Shown piece after piece: positions 29,583-40,534 of a stretch of 64,000 nucleotides of DNA. Position 1 is the stretch's first letter. Each line of letters begins with the position of its first letter. Position numbers and translations under genes: made by a program. The stretch lies in NCBI GenBank assembly GCA_964017195.1, contig OZ024895.1:15597034-15661033 (forward strand). The letters run 5' to 3'. The DNA comes from Siderastrea radians (taxonomy: Eukaryota > Cnidaria > Anthozoa > Scleractinia > Rhizangiidae). The notes under the pieces were generated by a model. It was not told the origin of the DNA, did not search any database, and worked only from the letters and a program-made list of their open reading frames with translations.

Positions 29583-30132
29583 TAGATTTTATTTTATCAC
29601 CGATTAGAGACATAATACTAGCCCAATATTTATTGTAAAAAGCTAATGTTTTTTTCGATTTACTAATTGGAATTTTTTTGTAAGGTATTCCCATCATCTT
29701 GAATATCATTCTCATAATATAATTAACACTAATCATTCTCTTTCGATTACCATTTACTTGATCAATAATATTACCTATCTCTGCAAAAACTCGTTCAATT
29801 TTACGCTTATCGTGATATGATATTTTTATATTGTACTTTTGTTCGATATCTATGATTGTATTATTGATATGATACTCTCGATGGTAAACAGATTTTCTTT
29901 TGAACTTATGTCTATTCTCATAGAAATCAACATATTCTTTCACATAATTATATCCTTGTACGACACCGCAAATCCGGCATACTAACATTCCGTTATCATT
30001 AATTATATCTCGCATATCACAACATAAATCATCTTTCGGTTTTTTATTACAATCCAAAATTTTGTCGCAGAAAGGACATGAAATTTCTCCACAACTTATT
30101 AGTTCATCATGTATATTTATATTACAATCCAT
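29572..30132 (-). CDS. Zinc-ribbon transcription-factor-like protein (TFIIB/VLTF3 type)
   Basis: 186 residues. Cysteine pairs ISCPFCDKILDC and VCRICGVVQGYNYV flank a TFIIB-like ribbon. FYENRHKFKRKSVYHREYHI and VNGNRKRMISVNYIMRMIFK follow, a pattern I associate with VLTF3-like and TFIIB-like proteins of DNA viruses. It is the only leftward gene in the right block, next to the right terminal repeat. It could be the factor that reads the AT-rich start boxes of this element (inference). The family assignment is tentative. Confidence 0.55.
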   Translation of the reverse strand: MDCNINIHDELISCGEISCPFCDKILDCNKKPKDDLCCDMRDIINDNGMLVCRICGVVQGYNYVKEYVDFYENRHKFKRKSVYHREYHINNTIIDIEQKYNIKISYHDKRKIERVFAEIGNIIDQVNGNRKRMISVNYIMRMIFKMMGIPYKKIPISKSKKTLAFYNKYWASIMSLIGDKIKSIIG

Positions 30133-30175
30133 ATCTATACTATTATATGAGATATTATTTTTATGTTACTACAAC

Positions 30176-30779
30176 ATGACGTCACACCACAGCTGTGGCG
30201 TTCTGTGGTTTAAATAGGCTGTCTGCTTTTCCGAGAATTTTAAAACTTCCTGTTTTCCGAGAATTTTAAGACTTCCTGTTGTATGAAGTCACGCGATGTA
30301 AAAATGCTTTTATACCCCGTCACAACTAAATCATATGAAACCAACTGATGAGATTATAAAATGATACCAGCATCGCAAAAAGAAACTTCCCCTCTTGATC
30401 GCAAAGCGATCAATTCACTGCCTCACAAAAGCTTCCGCTTTTGTTCCCCAATGCGAAAATATGGATCTAGCATATATAAAAATGCGTTCGTTTCCACATG
30501 AAATAAAAATGATCTGGAACCATGTTGCCTACAGTGCCCTACGAGACTACGTCTCTACCCACTGTAGGCTGCAAGGAGCCTCACTCGTCACTAAAGTGAC
30601 GACTTCCCGAGCCTGCTCGGCTCCTACTGACATGTGTAAAAATGCGTTCGGTACCATATGACATAAAAACATATAGATTTCCATAAAATATTACCATCAG
30701 ATGGAAAGTAGATATATAGTTGGGTTTGGTTAGAGAGCATTTTGAAAAATGCTCTCGAACCCCCAACTGTATAACTACT
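30176..30779 (-). repeat. Polinton right terminal inverted repeat
   Basis: About 604 bp, the reverse complement of 13494-14095. It contains the mirrored hairpins, the tandem CAGGAAGT-type unit and the TATA-like motifs. The tip ends in ...ATAACTACT followed by AACCAT. Confidence 0.97.
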
Positions 30780-30785
30780 AACCAT
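30780..30785 (+). repeat. Polinton target-site duplication, right (AACCAT)
   Basis: An identical copy of 13488-13493 immediately after the right terminal repeat. Confidence 0.95.
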
Positions 30786-31640
30786 TTATGCGTCTTGCGG
30801 ACCTCACAAAGGTCAACCATAGGCTTGATAATGTTGCCGAAAGGATCCTTGTTATAATGCTGATGCTACATCCACTCCTGTAGGTAGCTTTCGTAGAGTT
30901 CTTTGGACGTTCCTGTGCGGGGCAAACCTCGGTGCCTAAGTCTGCGAAGTTTAAGCTGTACTAGTTCACTGTGAGATGAATATAGCCCTCGTTTTGTAGG
31001 TAATCATAAGCTTTTCACTTGGCGCTCATCACGCGTGTTCCTGGCAAGATGTGTGCGCGTATGATGGGCAAAAAGTGTATCTTTATCACTACGCTCTACC
31101 GGAACAAGGAAGCAAGCCTTCGGTTCAAGGCCGCCGAAGACTGGATCGAGCCGAAGAGTGAAATGCGTGGCCTTTTTGTTCAACTGAGAACCAATGGATG
31201 GACAAAAATAAATCATTTTTTCGTGCAGTAAGTCTAAAAGGTGAGCTCTCTTTGTAATAGAAGTAATTCAAATGTAAATTTCGTTGAATTTTAATAATGT
31301 TGATTGGTAGCTTAACATAAAAATAATTTATCGCCGAGAAAATGTCAACAAATCACCGTGGTGTAGTGGTATAGTAGATGGACAGCTAATCCAAAGGTAA
31401 GATGAAGAGTGAGAGTTCTCGGCAAGCCGAGGGTAAATCCAAAGGAAAAAAAGAAGAAAAAAACTGGTAAGGGACTAGGTAAGAGAAAAATAGAAGAAAA
31501 GAGGAGGAACGGAAAAGAAGGAGTGAGAGAAGAGAGAAAAAAAAGGCAGACGCAACTAAATCCATTTTTATTGAAAAAGTAAGTAGTAATTATCAATGTA
31601 TATATTCAAAGGACCATTGTCTTAAAAAACAATAGAGCGC
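30786..31640. other. Right flank of the Polinton, no gene called
   Basis: This stretch carries only short frames. On the minus strand near 30880-30960 a weak SAP-like peptide (GLPRTGTSKELYESYLQEWM) can be read, perhaps a decayed coding fragment. A purine-rich low-complexity tract follows at 31437-31550. Confidence 0.4.
31437..31550. repeat. Polypurine low-complexity tract
   Basis: Over 110 bases almost entirely A and G on the plus strand. The minus-strand open frame across it is a composition artefact. Confidence 0.85.
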
Positions 31641-31649
31641 ATGCATAAT

Positions 31650-32580
31650 TAATTTATTCTGCATGCATAATGAAGTATGGGGCTATGCGGAAATCTTCCC
31701 TACTTTCCTCTGCCAAGCGACTGCAGATGTCGAAGATACCAGGTTGTAAGGAGTAATTTCGCGAAGGACATGTTCGCGCGAAGCTAAATCGTCGTTCAGG
31801 AGCATTAGTAGTCACATATAAACATTACGCCTAACGAAGAGTTTAGCCTTTTCGGTATCGCTTGTTTCTGTTCACTGAACAGTCTTTTGCAATAGCAGGG
31901 GACTAATCTTCTGAAGAGATTGTATTTTTTGAGAGACCTTCCCACGATCACAGCGTAGAGACAGTGGACAGCGATTATTTAGTATTTTGATGCAGTGGAT
32001 ATTGTTTCAGTACTTCATGTTATTGAAAATACCTACCCGTCGTAAGAGGTAATGTAAGGTAGATGCAAGTAATATTTTCTGACAATTACAGCGAGGTATT
32101 TTAATTATTTGCTCTGTTGCAGTTTTCATAGCGCAGCACAGAGAGATGGTTCGTGACTCTAGCGCATTCTACGTACGTGAGCGCGATTTGTTGCTGTCTT
32201 CGATCACCAATTTGACAGTTCCTTTTTTGAAAGCCGAGCTAAATAATTTTCACGCGGTCGCTGACTGTATATCACTGTACTAATCCTGATGTAATTTTAT
32301 ACAAGTTTAACTTCCTCGCTTTTGGCGCATAGGAATTTTCCAAAATTTAGATATGTTACATTTTTGAATGTATTAAATGCATAGCCGAAATAAAACGTTG
32401 TTTGAATGGATTACAAACTATCTTATTTGAAATTTGAAATTCAAATTTCGCGCTTTTCGCCGTATTGGCCAATCAGATCATTCAAATTTAATTTGATTAG
32501 AGCAATTAGCGCCTGAAAAATAACTGCCGCTATTGCAGTGGCCTATTGTTCTTTTGCCTAGTTTTTACGCGGACCATTAC
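31650..32580. repeat. Right flank block, inverted relative to 12350-13010
   Basis: Contains GAAGTATGGGGCTATGCGGA near 31672 and, near 32559, TGCCTAGTTTTTACGCGGACC. Both are reverse complements of blocks left of the Polinton and appear in mirrored order. Confidence 0.55.
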
Positions 32581-32943
32581 TTAAATAAATCTCAAAGATA
32601 CATACTGAAGTACTTAGTGTCAAGATTTACCTAGTTTTGCTGTTCTTACATTCGGATTTTACAAAAAGATTCCCAGATAGTCAAAAATTGGCCAGTCTCC
32701 CACTTCCTTTTAAGTAGCCCCTAAGAGGACAACTGGACTAAACGTTAATCAAAATCATGGAGCGTTTTTTTTTTCAGAGTCAGTTTGAAATATGAGAAAA
32801 ATACTCTTTTACCTTATGTGTACAGGATAGAATACGCTTAAGCAGAACGTCGTCTTTATAAAATGGTTTCTTTTCTTTTGTTCCGTAAAAAAGGCAGGAG
32901 ATGGAAGAGGAATATTAATGTTATTCTATAAGGCATATCGCAC

Positions 32944-33315
32944 CTGTAACAACGAGTTCAGTAGTACTCGAAATTTCTGCTACCCCTTGTTTTCCTTCCA
33001 AAGTGCATTTAAAACGGTTAGAGTGCTCAAAACTGGCTCCCTCTATCACGAAAGTGGCCCGGCCTTCCTTTGTTTTGCCGTCATATTCTGGTAGTATATC
33101 GGAGTTAAGTTTAACAGTGCCATTCGGGTATTCCACTGCAAGCGGATAATAGTTGTCCTCCGCATAAACAGTCCATTTGATACGTCTTAAATCTGCTTCT
33201 TTATTGACTGCTGAATAGTCCCCTTTAAGTGCTACATCACTCCCTTCCAGAACATAAAGAGTTTTCTCTGGTGTTTGTGTAAACCGAAAAGCTTCTCGTG
33301 GGAAGGGAGCACCTC
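32944..33315 (-). CDS. Ig V-set-like exon, intact copy
   Basis: A phase 1-1 exon on the minus strand, with acceptor cgtttgcag and donor GTTACAG/gtgcga. It encodes about 124 residues: FRFTQTPEKTLYVLEGSD (A to B strands), a degenerate first-cysteine region, RRIKWTVYAEDNYYPLAVEY (C strands) and SFEHSNRFKCTLEGKQGV (F strand). It is a single Ig domain in a secreted or surface protein. The B-strand cysteine is replaced (VALKGDYS), so the usual disulphide may be missing. Confidence 0.72.
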
Positions 33316-33724
33316 CTGCAAACGTTAAATTCAGTTCAAAATACCAAACTTGGACTCAACGAATGATTATATTGATGTAGAAATACAACCGTTAAACCGT
33401 TAGTGAGAATGGCAATACAATACCATTGCACACATGTGACTAAATCGACCCAATCTTATCCGTGATTTCATTATGATGGATGCAGTGGTTGAGTGTGATA
33501 GAGAGGTTTTAGTTCCAATTCTTTAGCACAAGTTGCGATAACAATGTGTTTAGACCGAATTTATAGCATTTTTTTTCTTGTAAGGCTTCCGGGGCGAGTT
33601 TCATAAAACTGAACGTCCAGCGTAACGTCTAACGTAAGACGTTCAGTCCAGTTTTCTTTCGTTCCGTAAAAAAACTAGGAGATGGAAGAGGAATATTAAT
33701 GTTATTTTATGAAGCATACTGCAC

Positions 33725-34101
33725 CTGTAACAACGAGTTCAGTTGTACTCGAAATTTCTGCTACCCCTTGTTTTCCTTCCAAAGTGCATTTAAAACGGTT
33801 AGAGTGTTCAAAACTGACTCCCTTTATCACAAAAGTGGCCCAGCCTTCCTTCTTTATTCTGCCGTCATATTCTGGTGGTATGTCAGAGTTACGTTTAACA
33901 GTGCCATTCGGGTATTCCACTGCAAGCGGACAATAGTCATCCATTTGTTAAAAACAGTCCATTTGATACGCCTCAAATCTGCTTCTTTATTGACTGCTGA
34001 ATAGTCCCATTCAAGTGCTGCATCACTCCCTTTGGTAACATAAAGAGTTTTCTCTGGTGTTTGTGTAAACCGAAAGGCTTCTTGTGGGAAGGGGGAACCT
34101 C
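33725..34101 (-). pseudogene. Ig V-set-like exon, duplicated copy with frameshift
   Basis: Nearly identical to the downstream copy but with a small insertion/deletion near 33945-33950 that changes the register between RRIKWTVF and DDYCPLAVEYPNGTV, plus a TAA in the original frame region. The splice sites are retained. If it is included in the transcript, the frame would be lost, so it is either skipped or dead. Confidence 0.65.
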
Positions 34102-35679
34102 CTGCAAACGTTAAATTCAGTTCAAAATAACAGACTTGGACTCGACGCATACATGAATATAATGATGTAGAAATACAACCTTTAATCCGTTAGTGAGAAT
34201 GGCAATACAATACAATTACACACATGCAACTACATTGACCCAATCTTATCCGTGATTTCACTATGATGGATGCAGCGGTTGAGTGTTAAGAGAATTTTCA
34301 GTTCCAATTCTTTAGTACAAGTGGCGATGACAATGTGTTTAGACCGAATTTATAGCATTTCTTTTCTTGTAAGGCTTCCAGGGCGAGTTGCATAAAACTG
34401 AACGTCCAGCGTAACTTCTAACGTAAGACGTTCAGTCCAGTCAAAGTCACTATTTATGAAACTCCACCCTGGTCAAACTAGATACAACACGGTTGAACAT
34501 TCGTATGATATGTTAAACGCGTTTGCCCAAAGTTTCACTGCCATATAAAATCAAACAACAAAGTAGTATTCAGCCATGTTGAATAAGGTTGAATCCGTTT
34601 AACCTATTAGCCTTATGTCTTTTTTCTGACATATGCACAATATGTTTTACACCTGAAATAAAAATAACGAAATGATTTTATTGCTCCCCCCCCCCCCACC
34701 CATCAAACAAAAAAAAAAGTAGAAAAGAAAATGCCAGGTGCGATGGTCTATAGGCAATCATTGCAAAACAAAAAAAACAACGACATAAAAAATCAATTGT
34801 TAAGAAACCAGAAACCAACGCATGACAAACGTCGGTGATTTCAGAGAGAGTTAACGTGTTTCTCTAATCCTTTGCGAGACGTTACGTAAGAGGGAAGTCT
34901 GGACTTGTTTTTAGACTATGTGATAAGTTATGCTCCCGAAATTCAACACTACTGCTAGGCATAGGTGATTGGAGCTATTTTCTAATTTGGTTTATGTGAT
35001 TTCCTGTGTATCGTGTTCAGTCCCATTGTTGTTCCCAAAGTTCATTCTTAGCAAAAATGAAAACCTATCTTCACCCTCTCAGCATTCTTGTAAGGATTCA
35101 TTTGATATACAGTGTTTTTACTGACCAAAGGTTTCAAAACAGCCGCTCCAAGACTGTCAAATATAGCTGACGTCGAGATTGAAAACGAAACATCTAGAAC
35201 CTGGTCGGCGACAATTTTGTGCAAAACATAGACTTTGAGCAGTCTCTCTTTCCGCTCAGCGATATTCGAGGGAAACAAACAAGCGAGCAGCGCGAAAATC
35301 GCTTGCGGCGTTGAAACGTGACGCTTACTATACTAGCGGCTCGACACGCGTGTCACGTTTCAACGCAGCAGACAATTTAACGCGGCAGGCGATTCGCTCG
35401 AGCTTGTTCGTTTTCCTCGACTATCCCTGAGCGGGAAGAGAGACTAGACCCAGGTCAGAGTACTCGTAGTCTATGCAAAACATGAACAGGGTGATTGTTT
35501 GAAATAAAGGACCTAATCAATACGACAGAGGAAAATGCACTCCAAATGAGTCAAAACGCTTTCTGCTGTCAGGTTTACATCGCTCTCAAATGAAATGATC
35601 GTCTTTTGCTATTTCATCTGTATGTTTGTACACACGATTATCAATAAACCTCAAGAAAAAGGAAGCGCAATGAACTTAC
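34102..35679 (-). other. Intron of the Ig gene with low-complexity tracts
   Basis: The intron between the signal-peptide exon and the first Ig exon. It contains a poly-C/poly-A tract near 34686-34720 and the large palindrome 35241-35445. No other exon seen. Confidence 0.5.
35241..35445. repeat. Imperfect 205-bp palindrome
   Basis: Arms of about 85-95 bp starting AGTCTCTCTT on one side and ending AAGAGAGACT on the other. The inner GCGTTGAAACGTGAC pairs exactly with GTCACGTTTCAACGC. A foldback element or cruciform-forming site inside the Ig gene intron. Confidence 0.75.
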
Positions 35680-35716
35680 CGGCGTGTGGGATGAAAAACA
35701 GCATCCCTAGGAACAT
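35680..35716 (-). CDS. Probable signal-peptide exon of the Ig gene
   Basis: ATG at 35716 is followed by MFLGMLFFIPHA and ends in phase 1 at GCCG/gtaagt. The phase fits the Ig exons downstream on the same strand, and the short hydrophobic stretch fits a signal peptide. It is short, so another upstream exon or a different start remains possible. Confidence 0.55.
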
Positions 35717-37273
35717 TCAGCAGACTTTAGGTATTCGAATAGAACTTGCAAAACCCATCTTCTCCACGTAAAGGACACGTTGTTGTTTTAATGAAATTAC
35801 AAAATGACCTTAGTTATAGTTCATCTTCCGTATAAAGCCAATGTCACGTGATGTTACCTAGTTTACGGAGAGTTGTATGACACTAAACTATTAATTCTCT
35901 TTAGGTGAAATCAACATGTCTTTCACAATGGTACGTTTTATCATCTCATAAAATTGTGGTCGGCTTTGAAATCGGCTTCAATAGCATGTGTTTTCTCAGC
36001 CCAGGGCGAACACCTACAGAGTGCTGTATTATTATTGCAATTCTGTTACTTCCGAATGCGGGTATGTACGATTTTGTATGACTAAAGTTCTAGAATTTCA
36101 ATAGGCTTAAGATCACTTTTAACAATTGCAAACGTTATTGGAACAGAGGAAGATGAATGTATCGTAAAGTTCAAAGTACAGTTCAAATTTTGAGAAATAT
36201 GCACTTGCTCGCAACAGCAAAAAAGCTAATTTGCTTATGTTAAAGCTCAATGTGAAAGAAAACCTGAAATGTCCAGGGGCGGGGGAGAACACTCCAATAG
36301 AGCCTGGCACTTTTTTTTGTATACCCATGTTCCAACGATAGATGACGTCACATCCGGTCCGAAAGCCTACAACTTTTTCCACGAGCCGGAAAATCAAACT
36401 AGACGGCTACAGTTTTGTTCATTCAATGAGTAAAATGGCCATATTTTTCAATCGGCTGCAAATTTTCCTTTTATTTTTCGCGAAGATGAAGACAAATATG
36501 TACTCTTTCCTCTCATTTAATTGGTTAAACGAATAGACTTGTGGTGTTTTTGAGCCTTGCCTTCTCTGAAAGATGTCGGTATTTCTTTCCCCCGAAGTTA
36601 AGAGGATTCTGTAAATCGCTGGAGATCATGAATTCAAGGTATGTAAAACTCCATTCAAATAGCCTATCCTGTAGAATAATAATTCGTTCTACACTTGTGG
36701 GAACCCCATTAACACTCTTCGTTTTTTGAGGAAACTGCTCAAGAAAACAAGCTGTTTTAATGAGCATACCTTCGTTCACTTATTTGACCGCACAAATAGT
36801 CAAAAGAATACCGAGTGTGTTTTATTTCCGTGGCTACCGAGAGTTTGCTTCTCCTGTTTCTTTATTTATTTCGTTCCCTAGTTAACACTATAATACCTAT
36901 CCTCTGCTGGGATGAGTGAAGAACAGAAAACCCATTAAGTCTTAATCTCTTAAGGTTGGTTTTATTTTGGTTCTCCTCCAAATCCAACACTTACAAGTTC
37001 TTTGGGAATGGATCACTGACTACAGATAGAGATGGTGTGTCTGGAGGAGAAATTCCAATGTTTTTTGTAAAAATATTTCTAGACAAACCCTTTTAACTTA
37101 GATTAATTTCCACGGCCCCGTTGAACTTAATAAAACCTTGAGACCTCAATGCCCCCCCCCCCCATTTTAAGCAAAATCAGTCATATATCTTCAAGGACCC
37201 AAGCGTAGAATGACCTATCCTTCTGTAGTAAAGACTTCTTACTGTTAGATTTATAACCATTTTAAAACCATTG
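35717..37273. other. Intergenic, repeat-derived
   Basis: No gene seen. The segment near 36270-36390 (GTATACCCATGTTCCAACGA, ATGACGTCACATCCGG) recurs inverted at 45880-45990, so it belongs to a dispersed repeat family. Confidence 0.55.
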
Positions 37274-37459
37274 TGTAGTTCCAGAAAAAATCCATACCCC
37301 CATGGAAGTCATTGGAAATTCCTAGGGGGTGGGGGCCTCAAAAGCCAAAATTTTAGAAGCAAGGTATAAAGCTTAACTGAAATTTCTTGGGGGAAGGGGG
37401 GGGGGGGCAAAACGAAAAACCTTCTGCAGGGGGGAGTGTGCATGTTTTCTGGAACTACA
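37274..37459. mobile_element. Short MITE with CATTG duplication
   Basis: 186 bp with TGTAGTTCCAGAAAA inverted ends and a 5-bp CATTG duplication on both flanks (37269-37273, 37460-37464). G- and C-rich runs lie inside. No coding capacity. Confidence 0.7.
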
Positions 37460-38995
37460 CATTGAAGATTGGTTGGGAAATCATTGTTAGCAATCAATCA
37501 ATGAGCCCATGACAGACAATTGAAAAAGAGAATGAATAGTGAGTATGACAGTGGAAGTAAATGAAAACAACTGGCTTGTTTGAAAAGAAGCAATTACTCT
37601 TCAACAAGAACAATCATTGTCTTTATAACTTTAATGAAGTTGTAGTTTACCGTATTTATGATAAGTTGTAAACAACACAATGTATAGATCAGTTCACTTA
37701 TCCTAGGACTGGTCTATCCATAGTTATGCAGAGCTTTCTGTCTTAACCTTAAGTCAATAACGTCAGACACATGTAGAAAAGGATTCTTAAGTCCTTCATT
37801 GTATTTTCTGGTACCATAAACCTACCTTTATACTGACATTACTTTGTTTAGTTGTAATTGTTTACTATGGTCCATCAGTTTTAATACCAAATTTGTTTTG
37901 GTTGTCAGTTGGTGTCCTAAAATCAGAAAGGCCTTAATCCTCCACAATTTGCTATTTCCTTTTTCAGGAATCCAACTTTCTCCTCCAGCTACATGTACAA
38001 GTTCTTTGTATTTAAAGACCTGTCCCTTAAATAATTATCCCTGGAGGTACAGAGAACAGCCACTGCTCCCAAAGTAAAGAAGGTGCAAAGCAACAGAAAT
38101 GGCAACCAACAGATGTCCTTATCTTAGTCTGTACATTGCCTAATTAAAGTAACATTCACCACTAACGAACAGTCTGTGAACAGTCAGCACTACACTATAA
38201 CATTCATGTTGCATCAAAATGAACACTGAAGATGCCATTCTCCTACTCAGTCTCAACAACAAACTTTTGGTGGATCACAAATAATATGAATATAAACAGT
38301 CCAAAGCTGCATGTTGAAAACATACTTCATGTCTTCTTGATTTGTTGAAACCTGTGAAATAAAATGGAAAAGTACACTGTAGTCATTAGTTTTAAACCTT
38401 CATTCGGGGCTGTCATTGATGGCCAGGGATTTGGGATTTGGCCTGGCTATTAGCTAGACATGTGAGTTAACCCGGCTACTGGCTTTGGTAGAAACAAGAT
38501 ACATGTACATGCATGTTGACAACACAAGAAAATATCAGATCTCTGACTACTTTTCACATTTTACAATCTATTATCCACCTTTTACACCACCATTAGTGAC
38601 AGCCCTGTTAATTTCATAATTACTAGACTTGGACATTAATGACTATTACAGTACTGTTTAATTGATGATAAACAAAATTAGCATTTGGCAAATATTTCTG
38701 AGCCAACAGTTTAAGGTTTACATTAATACTACTAGCCAATATTTTTTTGGACCAAAGCAAATACTGTCAAAGTAAATTTAATTTTTTTTGTAATAAAATT
38801 TCGATATAATGCACGCTCTGATTGGTTGAAACATTATGCTTTATCAGAGTACAGATGCACGGCGTAGCCTGTGACGCCATTCTGTGCGCACTGGCAAGCT
38901 GAAAACCTTTCTTGCGCGCGCTTGCAAGCTAGTAACAAAATTTGTTTTCTTGCAAATTAAAGCCAATTTCTTTACACATGTGAGCAAAGCTATGT
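37460..38995. other. Intergenic, nothing recognised
   Basis: AT-rich stretch with only short unconvincing frames on both strands and no RNA gene seen. Confidence 0.5.
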
Positions 38996-39192
38996 TATAA
39001 AACAAATAAAAAAAAGCCAAAACCGTGCTCTGTTCTGTGATAAAGCACGCAAGGAAGTGACGAGAGCACTCAAGAAGTAGGGAGAAGCACTCGCCTGCTG
39101 CTTGTGTTCACCCGACACTTCTTTCGTGCTTTAGTCACTTCCTTGTATCTTTATCACAGAACAAAGCACGGTTTTGCCTTTTTTATTTGTTA
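38996..39192. repeat. Foldback element (about 70-bp arms)
   Basis: AACAAATAAAAAAAAGCC...GTGATAAAGCACGCAAGGAA pairs with TTCCTTGTATCTTTATCACA...GGCTTTT-type sequence at the right, around a loop near 39070-39120. Typical small hairpin MITE. Confidence 0.7.
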
Positions 39193-39327
39193 AATAATCT
39201 TAAACAACAGGGAGTAGTCTCCCAACAAATTATTTTTTACAAAATGTGCTTCAAACCAGCAGAACGTTCACAAAGTAATGTGCTCAATACAAATCTGAAA
39301 TTAAGCTGTATATTACCAGATTGAAGA

Positions 39328-39370
39328 AGGCAGAGTAGCCAACAAAATTATTGTTGGCTACTCAACCTTC
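39328..39370. repeat. Perfect small hairpin
   Basis: GAGTAGCCAACAA and TTGTTGGCTACTC pair around AATTA, and the flanking TTGAAG/CTTCAA extends the stem. A second hairpin (TGGTTTATTG/CAATAAACCA) lies at about 39418-39440. Confidence 0.7.
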
Positions 39371-40534
39371 AATCGTTTTATCTGCTTTTTATTTAAGCAA
39401 TATACCGCACATTTCTATGGTTTATTGGCTCAATAAACCATGCGGGATGTTCGAAGAACACGTGAAGAGATTGCCGAAGGCGAACGATTTACAAGCTTTT
39501 CGAGTGTTATTCCAGCAACCTATTGTAAGTGGTTTATTGAGCCAATAACCCATGTGATTTACTGGTATAATAATCAACAGGTATTGACCAATCGCAGCGT
39601 GTGCACTATCTTCAGTTATTGAATAATAAAATGCATCTTATGGTTAAAATTTTCCTTTGATTTGAAAATTTACAAACTAATTTATTTTGTATTTTCCTTT
39701 GTCTTAGATCCAGTTTCCATAAGCTGAGACAAAAGAAAACAAAAACTAAACGGGTTTAAAATGTTCAAACCAAAGACAATTTTTTACCAAACATATACAG
39801 GGTATGTGTAATATGTACAGATAATACTGTATGTACCTTCAATTAATGTAAATAAATTTAAAAGCATAAACTTTGCTAAGGGTCTATGCAGGCTTTTTTT
39901 CCTTCATGTGAAGAGACCTGACAATTACACTTACTTTAAGTAAGTCCCCAAGTGTCTGTATAAGGAGACTTGATATATGTCAATACATGTACTATTGTTT
40001 TTTTTGTCATTTGATTTTATATTTTCAAGACAACAACAATGTAAAGAACAAAGACAATACCCACAGAACAAATTATGCACCATGTTTGAGTCAAGCCTTT
40101 TCAACTAAAGACCAAAGAATTCATGCAGTATCAGACACGCATTACCTGTATATAAAACTTACATGTAGTAGTAAGAAGCATTGGAATCCCAAATCCTTGC
40201 ATATCATGGGGACATATAAATTGGGTGTATAAATAACTGGGAGTGAAAAAAAAACAGAACTAAATTAACAATGTTTGGTTGGAGAGGGAAAATCAGTTTT
40301 CGTCAAAATAGAACACAGGCAATTAAAACAGACATGTGAGGGCACTGTCAAGTGGAAGATATTTATAACATTGCAGAACATATGAAAAGTCTCCAAAAAG
40401 TCACTACACTTTATTCCCAAATATAAGCATTTATCACAGAGCAATTATTATGTCAGGGGTGTGAAAAAATCAAGTGTATATTAACTAATCCTGATGGTAT
40501 AAAAATCACTGCTTCTCACCAAGTTATTTCTTAC

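Larger units (their letters stand above)
13494..30779. mobile_element. Maverick/Polinton, complete 17,286-bp copy
   Basis: Both terminal repeats begin with AG (AGTAGTTATA) as is usual for Polintons, and they are flanked by a perfect 6-bp duplication. Inside are all hallmark genes: protein-primed polymerase B, integrase, protease, packaging ATPase, major and minor capsid proteins, plus accessory virion genes. The left block (14209-25898) is transcribed leftward and the right block (26027-29582) rightward, with one leftward gene at the right end. Presence of the capsid, protease and ATPase genes suggests that the lineage forms virions. Several genes are broken, so this copy alone is probably not autonomous. 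Confidence 0.97.
32875..34442. repeat. Tandem duplication (about 785 bp, two copies)
   Basis: 32875-33654 and 33655-34442 are highly similar across an Ig exon and its introns, starting at TTCCGTAAAAAA and ending at CGTAAGACGTTCAGTCCAG. A local unequal event has duplicated an exon. Confidence 0.85.

Noticed and set aside
31355..31450. tRNA-like sequence (GTGGTGTAGTGGTATAG)
   Set aside because: It has an A-box-like start, but no cloverleaf or good B box could be completed. At most a SINE relic.
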